35,651 bases of DNA, taken from positions 53,703 through 89,353 of the forward strand of contig DGXY01000103.1 of NCBI GenBank assembly GCA_002396885.1, read 5' to 3'. This DNA comes from Akkermansiaceae bacterium UBA5020 (GTDB lineage Bacteria; Verrucomicrobiota; Verrucomicrobiia; Verrucomicrobiales; DEV007). The translations under genes were made by a program, and so were the position numbers. Below the pieces are notes generated by a model. That model was given only the letters and a program-made list of their open reading frames with translations. It ran no database searches and was not told where the DNA came from. Each line of letters starts with the position of its first letter. Position 1 is the first letter of the stretch. Positions 6,861 to 15,845 of this stretch are shown here, piece after piece.

Positions 6861-7774
6861 GACTTGGCCAGACACTCTTGAAGGTAAGCCCGCGACTCAT
6901 TGATCTTCTCGGTGATCGCTCCGGCCGTCGGCAATACTGGAACACCGCGCGGCGTCGGGTGCATGAAGATCTCGCCGAGGCCGGAGAAACCGATTTCCTT
7001 CAGCGCAGCGACGATCGGCACATAGTCGAGCGAACCGAATCCCGGGAGCTGCTTCAGCTCCTCCTCCTTTGGCATCTGCTGCTTTGAGGAGGGATGATAC
7101 TCCTGGAAGTAGAAGAAGGGCAGGTTCTCCTTCCCACAGTGGCGAACCAGCGCAGGGATCTGATCGACCGCGTCATGGAGATGGTGCGGGGCGAAGGCGA
7201 TGCCGACAGCCTTGGAGGGATTCAGATCGACAAAGTAGCGGATCGAATCGGGCGACGAAAGCATCGAGCTCTTGTGGTTCTCGATCGCCATGGTCACGCC
7301 GAGTTCCTCCGCGAGTTCGTAATGCGGCTTCAGCTTTTCGAAGAAGGCAGTCACCTGGGCCTTGGCCTCGGCGCCAGAGACATCGGCGTCTCCCATCTTG
7401 CCAGAACCGCAGACGGTCATGACGCCACCGTTCTTTTTCACCCAGCGCATCTCGTCGTCCTGCTTGAAGGGACCGAGCGGATAACAGGTCGAGACCGACA
7501 TCGGCACCCCGTGCTTTTTCAAAAGCGCCTGGAACGCCTCATCGCCCATCTCCGTGATCTGCTCGCGCTGGGTGGCGTGGCCCTTGCGCCAGATGTCGAC
7601 GGATTCGGCGCCCGCGTTCTTTACCTCGCCGAGCACGGTGTCGACGGGCATGTCGCCATACATCGCCGAAGAGAGCACGTAACGGAAGTTGAGTCCCGCC
7701 GTCTCAGCCGCACGGATCGCGGAGGGAACGAGCAGGGTGGAGCCGATCAGCCGGCAGGCGTCGCGTCGATTCAT
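6857..7774 (-). CDS. Xylose isomerase-like TIM barrel (sugar phosphate isomerase/epimerase family)
   Basis: A 305-residue AP-endonuclease-2/xylose-isomerase-like TIM barrel. Typical elements are an AGAESVDIW strand near residue 53, the central AIENHK strand whose glutamate would bind metal, the GIAFAPHHLHD segment, and a late GEIF strand. Family members isomerise or epimerise sugars or sugar acids using a divalent metal. The N-terminus MNRRDACRLIGSTLLVPSAIRAAE begins with two arginines and a hydrophobic stretch, so export (possibly by the Tat route) is plausible but the motif is weak. It lies 33 bases after the DJ-1/PfpI gene and overlaps the downstream cytochrome gene by four bases (ATGA), which supports co-translation. 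The substrate is unknown. Confidence 0.85.
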   Translation of the reverse strand: MNRRDACRLIGSTLLVPSAIRAAETAGLNFRYVLSSAMYGDMPVDTVLGEVKNAGAESVDIWRKGHATQREQITEMGDEAFQALLKKHGVPMSVSTCYPLGPFKQDDEMRWVKKNGGVMTVCGSGKMGDADVSGAEAKAQVTAFFEKLKPHYELAEELGVTMAIENHKSSMLSSPDSIRYFVDLNPSKAVGIAFAPHHLHDAVDQIPALVRHCGKENLPFFYFQEYHPSSKQQMPKEEELKQLPGFGSLDYVPIVAALKEIGFSGLGEIFMHPTPRGVPVLPTAGAITEKINESRAYLQECLAKS

Positions 7775-7807
7775 GGGATCGGTGGGTGGTTTCTTTTGGG
7801 CGGCTTG

Positions 7808-8386
7808 TCAGGACCGTTTTGCGGCTTCTTCCTCGAGCATCTTGATCCACGGTCCCACGTAGTGACCGTTGTCGTGGAAGGTGCGGCCGGAGACGAGATT
7901 GCCGTCGATGACACAGGGCTCATTCACATAGATGCCACCGCAGATCTCGAGATCGAACTTGCACTTCGCCACCGTGGCCATACGGCGCCCGCGAACGCGG
8001 TCGGCCCGTGCCGGAATCTCGACTCCGTGACAGACGCTGGCACAAGGCTTGTTCTGATCGAAGAACCACTGCGTCATGCGGATGAGGTCTTCGTCCTCGC
8101 GAATGTATTCGGGGGCACGTCCCCCCGAAAAAAGGATGCCGAGATACTCCTCGGGATTCACTTCGGAGAAGGCGAGGTCGGCCTTGATCTGGTAACCCTC
8201 CCACTCGCGGGTGATCGTCCAGCCGGGACGCACTTCGTGCATCACCATCTGGTAGAGCCGCTTCTCCGGCGCGATGACGACGGGTTGGATCTTCGCCTCC
8301 TGGAGACGGTAGAAAGGATAGAGGGTGTCGACGGTCTCGGTGGCGTCACCGACGACAATGAGGGCTTTTCCAATAAATTCTGACAT
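7808..8386 (-). CDS. DJ-1/PfpI family protein
   Basis: A 192-residue single-domain member of the DJ-1/PfpI superfamily. The nucleophile elbow is ASVCHGVE with Cys119-His120, and the conserved acidic partner is probably Glu17 in GDATET. The segment FSGGRAPEYIRED and the late DGNLVSGRTFHD segment are typical of the PfpI/YhbO branch. Functions in this family range from glyoxalase/deglycase to peptidase or isocyanide hydratase, so the activity cannot be set. It is the first gene of the minus-strand operon and faces the XylR-type regulator across 71 bases, so its start region is the likely control point. The ATG has no Shine-Dalgarno sequence (it is preceded by GAAACC). Confidence 0.88.
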   Translation of the reverse strand: MSEFIGKALIVVGDATETVDTLYPFYRLQEAKIQPVVIAPEKRLYQMVMHEVRPGWTITREWEGYQIKADLAFSEVNPEEYLGILFSGGRAPEYIREDEDLIRMTQWFFDQNKPCASVCHGVEIPARADRVRGRRMATVAKCKFDLEICGGIYVNEPCVIDGNLVSGRTFHDNGHYVGPWIKMLEEEAAKRS

Positions 8387-8405
8387 GGTTTCGAGGATAG
8401 CGGGT

Positions 8406-8432
8406 TTGACAGGAAAGTCACTGCCCTTATTC
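8406..8432 (+). promoter_or_regulatory. Candidate promoter/operator region between the DJ-1/PfpI and XylR-type genes
   Basis: The 71-base divergent gap contains TTGACA (8406-8411), a perfect -35 hexamer, but only a weak -10 (TTATTC at 8427-8432, 15-base spacing). Overlapping it is the inverted repeat TGAC-N6-GTCA (8407-8420), and TTCT-TC-AGAA follows at 8430-8439. These are possible operator half-sites for the adjacent XylR-type protein. This is a visual call only. Confidence 0.3.
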
Positions 8433-8457
8433 TTCAGAAAACATCAGGTTTTTCGTC

Positions 8458-9633
8458 ATGATGAGACACCCCTCCTCCAACCCCGTGAAACGGGTCGCGA
8501 TCCTCGTCGAGACGACCCGCAGCTACACCCGCGACCTGCTCTCCGGGGTAAGCCGTTACCTCCAGAGCCACGGGACCTGGTCGACCTTCCTCGAGTTGCG
8601 CGCCTTCGAGTCCTCCGTGCCGCCGTGGCTCGCCGGTTGGGATGGAGATGGTATCCTGACGAGGACACAAAGCGTGGAGATGGCCCGCGCGATTCGCGCC
8701 GCAGGAGTTCCGACGGTGGAATTGCGTTCGACCAAACACACACCAGGACTCCCCTTCATCGGGATGGACAACGCCCTCATCGGCCAAGCCGTGGCCGAAC
8801 ATTTCCTGAATCGCGGCTACCGCCGCTTCGCCGCCTACACCCTCGATACGGAAGAATTTTTCCGGGAGAGGGTCAGTAAATTCGTCGATCGGGTGAAGCA
8901 GGCGGGCGCGGACTGCGTCCTCCTCCCGGCTCAGGGAGAATCGACCCCGCGCGACTGGGAATCGCACCAGAAGCGGCTCATGCACTGGCTTGAGTCGCTG
9001 CCGAAACCTGTCGGCATCTTCGCCACCAACGATCAGCTCGCGGTAAGGCTCCTCGATGCCTGCCGCCGCTCCGCCATCGCCGTGCCCGAGGAAGTCGCCG
9101 TCGTGGGTTGCGAGAACGAGGAGACGCTCTGCGAATTCGCCTCCCCCGCCCTGACGAGCGTGCGTTTCGACGGCCACACCGTCGGGTGGAAGGCAGCGGA
9201 ACGCCTCGACCAACTCATGCGCGGGGAGAAGGGAGATGACCGCCCCATCCTGGTGCCGCCGAAAGGCATCGAAGTGCGTGCCTCGTCGGATGAATTCGTG
9301 ATCGAGGATCCCGTGGTGCTGCGAGCCGCGCGTCTTATTCGCGAGCGGGCCTTCGCGGGGCTCAGCGTCGCCGAACTCTGTGACGAACTCGGGGTCTCGC
9401 GCAGCACCCTCGAACGGCGCATGAAAGCCGCCCTCGGCCGCGCCCCGAAGGACGAACTTCTCCGCGTCCGTTTCCGCGAGGTGAACCGCCTCCTCCGTGC
9501 GTCTGATCTGACCATCGACCTCATCGCCGAGCAAACCGGATTCACCCACGCACACTACCTGCAGACCGCCTACCGCGAGCGTTTCGGGATGACACCGGGG
9601 GAATTCCGTCGAGGAGCAAAGAGCTTGGATTGA
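8458..9633 (+). CDS. XylR-type transcriptional regulator (LacI-like sensor plus AraC HTH)
   Basis: A 391-residue protein with the architecture of E. coli XylR: a periplasmic-binding-protein-like effector domain (from RVAILVETTRSYTRDLLSGV at about residues 11-30, through FIGMDNALIGQAVAEHFLNRGYRRFA, to VGIFATNDQLAVRLLDACR and VAVVGCENEETLCEFASPALTSV), then a C-terminal AraC-type double helix-turn-helix (about residues 285-385, with LSVAELCDELGVSRSTLERR and the closing GFTHAHYLQTAYRERFGMTPGEFR). It would bind a sugar and switch target promoters. It is divergent from the five-gene operon and is the obvious candidate regulator (inference). ATG codons at 8458 and 8461 are both possible starts. Confidence 0.92.
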   Translation: MMRHPSSNPVKRVAILVETTRSYTRDLLSGVSRYLQSHGTWSTFLELRAFESSVPPWLAGWDGDGILTRTQSVEMARAIRAAGVPTVELRSTKHTPGLPFIGMDNALIGQAVAEHFLNRGYRRFAAYTLDTEEFFRERVSKFVDRVKQAGADCVLLPAQGESTPRDWESHQKRLMHWLESLPKPVGIFATNDQLAVRLLDACRRSAIAVPEEVAVVGCENEETLCEFASPALTSVRFDGHTVGWKAAERLDQLMRGEKGDDRPILVPPKGIEVRASSDEFVIEDPVVLRAARLIRERAFAGLSVAELCDELGVSRSTLERRMKAALGRAPKDELLRVRFREVNRLLRASDLTIDLIAEQTGFTHAHYLQTAYRERFGMTPGEFRRGAKSLD

Positions 9634-9762
9634 TCCCAATGCCATCATGGCCTCTTCCACCCGCATCTCCTTCTCTATTCTTGCGGCACTCCTCGGTGGC
9701 ATTGAAAAGGCGCCGGAGGAACTGCGGGTGTTTTAGAGAAGGTGGTTTCGACTTTCATTCTT

Positions 9763-9768
9763 TACAAT
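9763..9768 (+). promoter_or_regulatory. Candidate -10 element upstream of the alpha-2-macroglobulin gene
   Basis: TACAAT within CTTTACAATTTTCTG lies in the AT-richest part of the 177-base gap after the regulator gene and would give a leader of about 35 bases before the ATG at 9811. No convincing -35 is seen 17 bases upstream. This is a weak visual call. Confidence 0.25.
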
Positions 9769-9810
9769 TTTCTGACTTCGTTCCCGGGCTTCATCCGTTT
9801 AAGGTGGTGT

Positions 9811-12800
9811 ATGAGTCTGCCCCGTCTTGCCCCCGCCTGCCTCGCCCTGATTCTCGCCCTTTCCCCGATGACCTCCCCCGCCGCCCCGCGCGATGCCGAA
9901 TGGAAGCAGGTGGAAGAGCACTTCAACAAGGCCCTTCCCCAATCGGCCATCGAGGTCCTCTCAACGATCGAAGCCGCCGCGAAGACCGAGAAAGCCTGGG
10001 CCGAAGTCGCCAAGGCGGTCGCCTATCGGATCACGGCCGAGTCACAGATCCAGGGGCATCAGCCGGAGGAACCGATCCGCCGCTATGAAGCCGCCCTCGC
10101 CAACGCCCCTGCAGAAATCGCGCCCGTCCTGAAGACGCTCCTCGCCGGCGCCTACTGGAATTACTTCGAGCAGAATCGCTGGCGCATTCTCCAGCGCACC
10201 ACCACGACCGAAGCGCCGGGCGAGGATTTCCAGACCTGGGATCTGCCACGACTCTTCATCGAGATCGATGCGCGCTACCGGGCGGCCCTCGAAAACGCGG
10301 AGATTCTCCGGAAGATCCCCATCGCCGATTACGATGCCTTGCTGGAAAAGGGCAACGTGCCCGACCGGTTCCGCCCGACCCTCTACGACTTCCTCGCCCA
10401 CGAAGCGCTGACCTTTTACACCGCCGCCGAGCAGGCCGGAGCCGCCCCGCAAGATGCCTTCGCGTTCAACGCCGAATCACCCGCCCTCGGCACGATGACG
10501 GAATTCCTCGCCTGGAAACCGGAGTCTACCGACACCGCCTCGCCCAAGCTGCGTGCGATCACGCTTTACCAGGACCTCCTGCGTTTTCACGCGAACGACG
10601 CCGACGCTTCGGCGCGGGCCCTCATCGATCTCGACCGCATCGAATGGGCCGCCGGCGAAGCGACCGGAGACCAAGCCGACGCCCGCGCCCGCGAGCAACT
10701 GGCCGCCCTGCTCGAAGCGCATGCCGCCGAGGAGTCCGGCGTCGCCGTGGCTGCCGCGCTCGCGAAGCGGCTCATGGTGGCCGAAGAATTCGCCGAGGCC
10801 CGTCGCCTCGCTTCGACCGCAGCGGAGCGTCATCCCGATTCCGTGTTTTCTGTCGCCTGCCGCAATCTCGTGAACCGCATCGAAGCGCGCGAACTCCGGA
10901 TCGGAACCGAACAGGTGTGGAACGCCTCGGGTCCGGAGATCGAGCTCACCTACCGCAACATCGAAGCCGTCCACTTCCGCCTCGTCCCCCGCGAGTGGAC
11001 CCTCTCCGAAAAACGGTGGGAGACGCCCGAGAATCTCGATTACGAAGCTCTTCAAGCCCTCGTGAAAGCCACTCCGGTCGCGACTTGGACGAGCGCCCTC
11101 GAAAAGACCTCGGACTACCGCCAGCGCCAAGTAATGGTCCCCGCTGCGGCCGATCAAAAGCCGGGCTTTTATGCGCTCCTCGCCAGCGCCTCGGCCGATT
11201 TCTCGACCGAAGACAATCAGGTCTCGGCCACGACCCTCTGGGTCTCGCCGCTCGCCCTCATCACGCGTCAGGCGCCCGAAGGAGCCGAGGGGTTTGTCCT
11301 CGATGCCCTGAGCGGCGAACCGATCGCCGGAGCGACCGTCGAGGTTTGGAATGCCGACGATAACGGACACTGGAAGCGCGAGGCCATCAACAAGAAGACC
11401 GATGCGATGGGTTTCTTTGAGGAGAAGGCGAAGAACCGCGCCACCCTTTTCTTCGTGAAACACGGCGAGACCGCCGTCGCCAGCGCCCAGATGCACCTCT
11501 GGCAAAGTCAACGTGAACTCGATCCCATCAAGACCTACCTCTTCACAGATCGTTCGATCTACCGTCCCGGCCAGACGATCCGCTTCAAGGGCATCCATTC
11601 CCACGCCGACACGGAGAAAAACGACTACCACACCTTGCCTAACAAAACCCTCACGATCCGCCTTCGCGACATGAACGGCGAAGAGGTTGAAGCCGTCGAG
11701 GTGACGACCAACGAACGCGGCGGCTTCAGCGGGGCTTTCACCGCGCCCAAAGGACGCGTCACCGGAAGCATGACGATCGAGGAAGGCATTCACGGGTCCG
11801 CCTCCATCTCGATGGAGGAATACAAGCGTCCCAAATTCCAGGTCACCCTCGAAGCGCCGAAAGAAGCGGCCAAGCTTGGGGAATTCGTGGTCCTCGCCGG
11901 CAAGGCGGAGTCTTACGCCGGTGCGGCGATCGACGGCGCGGAGGTCCGTTGGCGCGTTACCCGCGAGGCCCGCTGGCCCGATTGGCTTCGCTGGTGCGGC
12001 TGGTTTTTTCCGCCGACCGACCAAGGGGCGAAAGAGATCGCCAACGGCGTCGCGAAAACCGGCGTCGATGGCGGATTTGAGATGCGTTTCACCGCCGAGC
12101 CGGATTTGAGCGTCGACGAGAAGGCCGAGCCATCCTTTGTCTACACCGTCCATGCCGACGTCACTGACACCGCGGGTGAAACGCGGTCCGGCTCGAGAGG
12201 TGTCAGCGTCGGCTACACCGCGTTGAAGGCGGAGCTCTCGACGGAGGCTTGGCAGACCGTCGCCAAACCCGTGACCGTGAAGATCCACACGACGACGCTC
12301 GACGGTGAAGTCCTCGCCGCGAACGGCACCGTGACCGTGCACCGACTTCGAGCACCGGAGAAAACCCACCGTCCCCGCCTCGAGGGCCGGAGTTGGCAGC
12401 CCCGCACCAAGGCAGAAACGGAACCCGACCTCTCCGACCCGAATCAATGGCCGCTCGGCGAGGTGGTGCAGAGCGACGAATTCCAATCCGACGAAAACGG
12501 TGAGGCCAAACTCGAAGTCAAACTCGGCGCGGGCGAATACCGCGCCGTGCTCGAGACGAAAGACCGCTTCGGACGCGCCGTCACCGCCCTGCTCCCGATC
12601 CGCGTCGTCGATCCGACCTCAAAGACCTTCCCCATCCGCATTCCCCATCATTTCGCCGCTGAAAACTGGACCCTCGAGCCGGGAGAATCCCTCGAAGCCA
12701 TCTGGGGCACGGGCTACGAAACGGGACGCGCCTTCATTGAAATCGAGCATCGCGACCAAATCGTGAAACGATTCTGGACTGAACCCGGTCGCACCCAGCA

Positions 12801-15768
12801 GACGATCTCCTTTCCCGTGACTGAAAAGGAGCGAGGCGGCTTCACCCTGCGTATCACCCAGATCCGCGAGAACCGGGCCCACCTCACGAGCCGGAACGTC
12901 TCGGTGCCTTGGAAGAACAAGGAGTATTCGCTGCGCTGGGAGCGCATGCGCGACAAACTCGAACCCGGGGCCAAGGAAACGTGGACCCTCGTCGTCGAGG
13001 GCGCTGCGAAGGACGAGCCCGTCGAGATGGTCGCGGCGATGTATGATGCCTCGCTCGACGCCTTTCTGCCGCATGACTGGTCGGGAGGTCTTTTTGCCTT
13101 CTATTTCGATTACTCGCGCCGCTACAGCCAGTTTCAGAACGTGTGGAACCCCGACTTCCGGTCGGTCGCTCAGTGGCGCTTCGATGATGAAGGAGGCACT
13201 CCCGAATGGCGGCACTTCCCGGGTTTGCTTTGGGAAACGAATCGGCGCTACTCAGCGATGAGCAAGAGGGGGGGACTCAGTCACACGATCGATCGATCCG
13301 CCGGGAGAGCGATGGTGGCCGACGCCTTCGCTGCTCCAGCTCCGGCCGAGGCCCCTGCCCCTGCCTCTGCGGCACCGGCTGCCGGAGGGGCCATGACGAC
13401 CGCAACACGCGCCGAAAATGCCACTCCAGATCCCTCCAGCGCACCCATCGACTGGAGCCAGGTCGGCGCGCGGAAGAACCTCGACGAGACCGCCTTTTTT
13501 TTCCCCCACCTCCTCGCTGATGAAAGTGGCACGGTGCGTCTCGAGTTCACCATGCCCGAGGCCCTCACGACCTGGAAGTTCCTCGGCTTCGCGCACGATC
13601 GCCAACTCCGCTCCGGATTGCTCACAGGAGAAACCGTCACCGCAAAAGACCTCATGGTGCAGCCGAATCCCCCGCGCTTCCTCCGCGAGGGCGACCTCGT
13701 CGAGTTCACCGTGAAAGTCACTAACAAAGCCACCAGCCCCGCCAAAGGAAAGGTCCGCCTCGAGTTCTCCGACGCCGCCTCGCTCAAAAGCGCCGATGCC
13801 GCTCTCGGCAATACCTCGCCCGAGCAGGACCTCGACCTACCCGCCAACGAATCGCGGACCTACTCGTGGCGGATTCAAGTGCCCGATGGCCAGGGCTTCC
13901 TCCAGTATCGCGCCGTGGCCTCGACCGGCACCGTCTCGGATGGCGAAGAAAGCTGGCTGCCGGTGCTCTCCCGACGGATCCTCCTCACCGAATCGATCAC
14001 CTTGCCGATCCGCGACGCCGGGGAAAAGACCTTCACCCTGCCCAAGTTGCTCGACAGCGCCCAATCGGACACGCTCCAGCATCAGTCGCTCACCGCCCAG
14101 GTCGTGTCTCAGCCAGCCTGGTATGCGGTGCAGTCGCTCCCCTACCTGATGGAGTATCCGCACGAGTGCGCCGAGCAGGTCTTCAACCGCCTCTACGCGA
14201 ACGCCCTTGCCCGGCACATCGCCAACTCGAATCCCAAGATCCGCCGCGTCTTCGATCTCTGGCGCGAAGCCCAGCCCGAGGCTCTCGACAGCCCGCTCCT
14301 GAAGAACGAAGAGCTTAAGAGCGTCCTCATCGAGGAAACGCCCTGGCTGCGCGACGCAAAGGATGAGACTCAGGCGCGGAAGAACGTCGGGATTCTCTTC
14401 GAAGCGAACCGCCTCGAAAGTGAGACCAAAGCGACCCTCGCCAAACTCGAAGCGATGCAGATTGACAACGGCGCCTGGCCCTGGTTCCCCGGCGGACGGG
14501 AGAACGAGTTCATCACCCTCTACCTCGTGAGCGGCTTCGGACGTCTCGGGAATCTCGGTGTCGCGATCGACGACAATCTCGCCCTCCGCGCCCTCGACCG
14601 ACTCGATGCGTGGATTACCGAACGCCATCAGGAATGCCTCCGCGACAAAGTCGAGCGATTCGGCAGCACCGAGGCGCTCTACCTCTACGCCCGCAGCTTC
14701 TTCCTCGAGCGCCGTCCCGTCGCGGGAGAACACCAGCCGGCGATCGATTTCTTCCGCAAACTCGCGAAGAAAGAATGGCCCAGTCTACCGCGCCTTTCCC
14801 AAGCCCACATCGCCCTCGGCCTGAAGCGTTTCGGCGATCAGGAAACCCCGGCCGCCATCGTCGCTTCCTTGCTGGAACGCTCCGTCAACGACGAGGAACT
14901 CGGCCGTTCCTGGCGCGATACCGAGCAACACTGGTGGTGGTATCGCGCGCCCATCGAGACGCAAGCCATGATGATCGAGGCCTTCCGCGAAATCGCGCAG
15001 GACCAAAAGACCGCCGACGACTGCCGTGTCTGGCTCTTGAAACAACGCCAGACCCAGGCCTGGCCCAGCACGAAGTCGACCGCCGACGCGATCTACGCGC
15101 TCCTCCTCGGGGGTGACGATCTCCTCGGCTCCGATGCGCTCGTCTCCCTCTCACTTGGTGGCACCGAGGTAAAGCCGGAGAAGGTCGAGGCAGGCACCGG
15201 CTTTTACGAAAAACGCTTCACCGCCACCGAGGTCCGTCCGGAGATGGGAACCGTCACCCTGACGAAACCAGACAAGGGTGTTTCCTGGGGCAGCCTCCAC
15301 TGGCAGTATCTCGAGGACATCGCCAAGGTCACGCCGCACGGGGACAATCCCCTCACCTTGAGGAAGAGCCTCTTCATCAAGAGCAACGGCAAGGCCGGTC
15401 CCGAATCGAAGCCCCTCGCCGACGGAGCCGCGCTCAAGCCTGGGGACGAACTCGTCACGCGCGTCGAACTGCGCACCGATCGCGATCTCGAATACGTCCA
15501 CCTCAAGGACCAGCGCGGCAGCGGGACCGAGCCGGTCAACGTGCTGAGCAGCTGGCGTTTCCAGGACGGGCTCGCCTACTACGAGTCGACCCGCGACACC
15601 GCGAGCCACTTCTTCATCGAGTATCTACCCAAAGGAACCTACGTGTTCGAAACGAGTGCGCGGGTGCAGTTGCGGGGTGAATTCCAGAGCGGCGTCGCCG
15701 AAATCCAGTGTCTCTATGCCCCCGAGTTCAACAGCCACAGCGGCAGCGTGGCGTTGAAAGTGGAGTGA
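9811..15768 (+). CDS. Bacterial alpha-2-macroglobulin (MG2 domain) family protein
   Basis: A 1985-residue exported protein. The start at 9811 is preferred because it opens a clean signal peptide (MSLPRLAPACLALILALSPMTSPAA) and has the only Shine-Dalgarno-like sequence in the window (AAGGTGG, 9801-9807); the frame stays open upstream to 9742. After an alpha-helical N-terminal region comes the MG2 hallmark TDRSIYRPGQTIRFKG (about residues 578-593), further macroglobulin domains, an Ala/Pro-rich linker (near 13330-13400), the A2M domain (LDETAFFFPHLLADESG, LTTWKFLGFAHD), and an alpha-toroid with the CAEQ thioester motif (Cys1453, Gln1456). Such proteins trap proteases or protect the envelope. 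There is no lipobox and no pbpC neighbour, unlike E. coli yfhM, so it is probably soluble and periplasmic or secreted. It is convergent with the next gene. Confidence 0.93.
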   Translation: MSLPRLAPACLALILALSPMTSPAAPRDAEWKQVEEHFNKALPQSAIEVLSTIEAAAKTEKAWAEVAKAVAYRITAESQIQGHQPEEPIRRYEAALANAPAEIAPVLKTLLAGAYWNYFEQNRWRILQRTTTTEAPGEDFQTWDLPRLFIEIDARYRAALENAEILRKIPIADYDALLEKGNVPDRFRPTLYDFLAHEALTFYTAAEQAGAAPQDAFAFNAESPALGTMTEFLAWKPESTDTASPKLRAITLYQDLLRFHANDADASARALIDLDRIEWAAGEATGDQADARAREQLAALLEAHAAEESGVAVAAALAKRLMVAEEFAEARRLASTAAERHPDSVFSVACRNLVNRIEARELRIGTEQVWNASGPEIELTYRNIEAVHFRLVPREWTLSEKRWETPENLDYEALQALVKATPVATWTSALEKTSDYRQRQVMVPAAADQKPGFYALLASASADFSTEDNQVSATTLWVSPLALITRQAPEGAEGFVLDALSGEPIAGATVEVWNADDNGHWKREAINKKTDAMGFFEEKAKNRATLFFVKHGETAVASAQMHLWQSQRELDPIKTYLFTDRSIYRPGQTIRFKGIHSHADTEKNDYHTLPNKTLTIRLRDMNGEEVEAVEVTTNERGGFSGAFTAPKGRVTGSMTIEEGIHGSASISMEEYKRPKFQVTLEAPKEAAKLGEFVVLAGKAESYAGAAIDGAEVRWRVTREARWPDWLRWCGWFFPPTDQGAKEIANGVAKTGVDGGFEMRFTAEPDLSVDEKAEPSFVYTVHADVTDTAGETRSGSRGVSVGYTALKAELSTEAWQTVAKPVTVKIHTTTLDGEVLAANGTVTVHRLRAPEKTHRPRLEGRSWQPRTKAETEPDLSDPNQWPLGEVVQSDEFQSDENGEAKLEVKLGAGEYRAVLETKDRFGRAVTALLPIRVVDPTSKTFPIRIPHHFAAENWTLEPGESLEAIWGTGYETGRAFIEIEHRDQIVKRFWTEPGRTQQTISFPVTEKERGGFTLRITQIRENRAHLTSRNVSVPWKNKEYSLRWERMRDKLEPGAKETWTLVVEGAAKDEPVEMVAAMYDASLDAFLPHDWSGGLFAFYFDYSRRYSQFQNVWNPDFRSVAQWRFDDEGGTPEWRHFPGLLWETNRRYSAMSKRGGLSHTIDRSAGRAMVADAFAAPAPAEAPAPASAAPAAGGAMTTATRAENATPDPSSAPIDWSQVGARKNLDETAFFFPHLLADESGTVRLEFTMPEALTTWKFLGFAHDRQLRSGLLTGETVTAKDLMVQPNPPRFLREGDLVEFTVKVTNKATSPAKGKVRLEFSDAASLKSADAALGNTSPEQDLDLPANESRTYSWRIQVPDGQGFLQYRAVASTGTVSDGEESWLPVLSRRILLTESITLPIRDAGEKTFTLPKLLDSAQSDTLQHQSLTAQVVSQPAWYAVQSLPYLMEYPHECAEQVFNRLYANALARHIANSNPKIRRVFDLWREAQPEALDSPLLKNEELKSVLIEETPWLRDAKDETQARKNVGILFEANRLESETKATLAKLEAMQIDNGAWPWFPGGRENEFITLYLVSGFGRLGNLGVAIDDNLALRALDRLDAWITERHQECLRDKVERFGSTEALYLYARSFFLERRPVAGEHQPAIDFFRKLAKKEWPSLPRLSQAHIALGLKRFGDQETPAAIVASLLERSVNDEELGRSWRDTEQHWWWYRAPIETQAMMIEAFREIAQDQKTADDCRVWLLKQRQTQAWPSTKSTADAIYALLLGGDDLLGSDALVSLSLGGTEVKPEKVEAGTGFYEKRFTATEVRPEMGTVTLTKPDKGVSWGSLHWQYLEDIAKVTPHGDNPLTLRKSLFIKSNGKAGPESKPLADGAALKPGDELVTRVELRTDRDLEYVHLKDQRGSGTEPVNVLSSWRFQDGLAYYESTRDTASHFFIEYLPKGTYVFETSARVQLRGEFQSGVAEIQCLYAPEFNSHSGSVALKVE

Positions 15769-15811
15769 GAGAGGCAAAGGACCTGCCCGGCTAGGAGAGC
15801 TGCGAAAGAGC

Positions 15812-15829
15812 GCCGGCATCCCTGCCGGC
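15812..15829. repeat. REP-like hairpin between convergent genes
   Basis: GCCGGCA-TCCC-TGCCGGC is a perfect 7-bp stem with a 4-base loop in the 77-base gap between two convergent genes. Read on the minus strand its apex is CAGGGATG, very close to CAGGAATG and CAGGATG at the apices of the elements at 3060-3130 and 4625-4737. It may act as a bidirectional terminator, but no T-tract follows on either strand. Confidence 0.65.
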
Positions 15830-15845
15830 ACCCTCGCGCGATCGA

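Noticed and set aside
9647..9736. 29-codon open frame between the XylR-type gene and the macroglobulin gene
   Set aside because: It has no ribosome binding site, no homology I can recognise and no operon logic; a frame of this length is expected by chance.
10477..12486. 669-residue open frame antisense to the macroglobulin gene
   Set aside because: It is a GC-rich shadow of the real gene, with no recognisable domain, no start context, and a composition mirroring the sense codons. The same holds for the antisense frames at 17490-19340, 20787-22610, 8434-9702, 28850-30343 and 31928-33145.
13315..13400. Ala/Pro-rich segment in the macroglobulin as another inserted repeat
   Set aside because: The DNA shows simple Ala/Pro codon runs without inverted-repeat structure, so it is an ordinary low-complexity linker.
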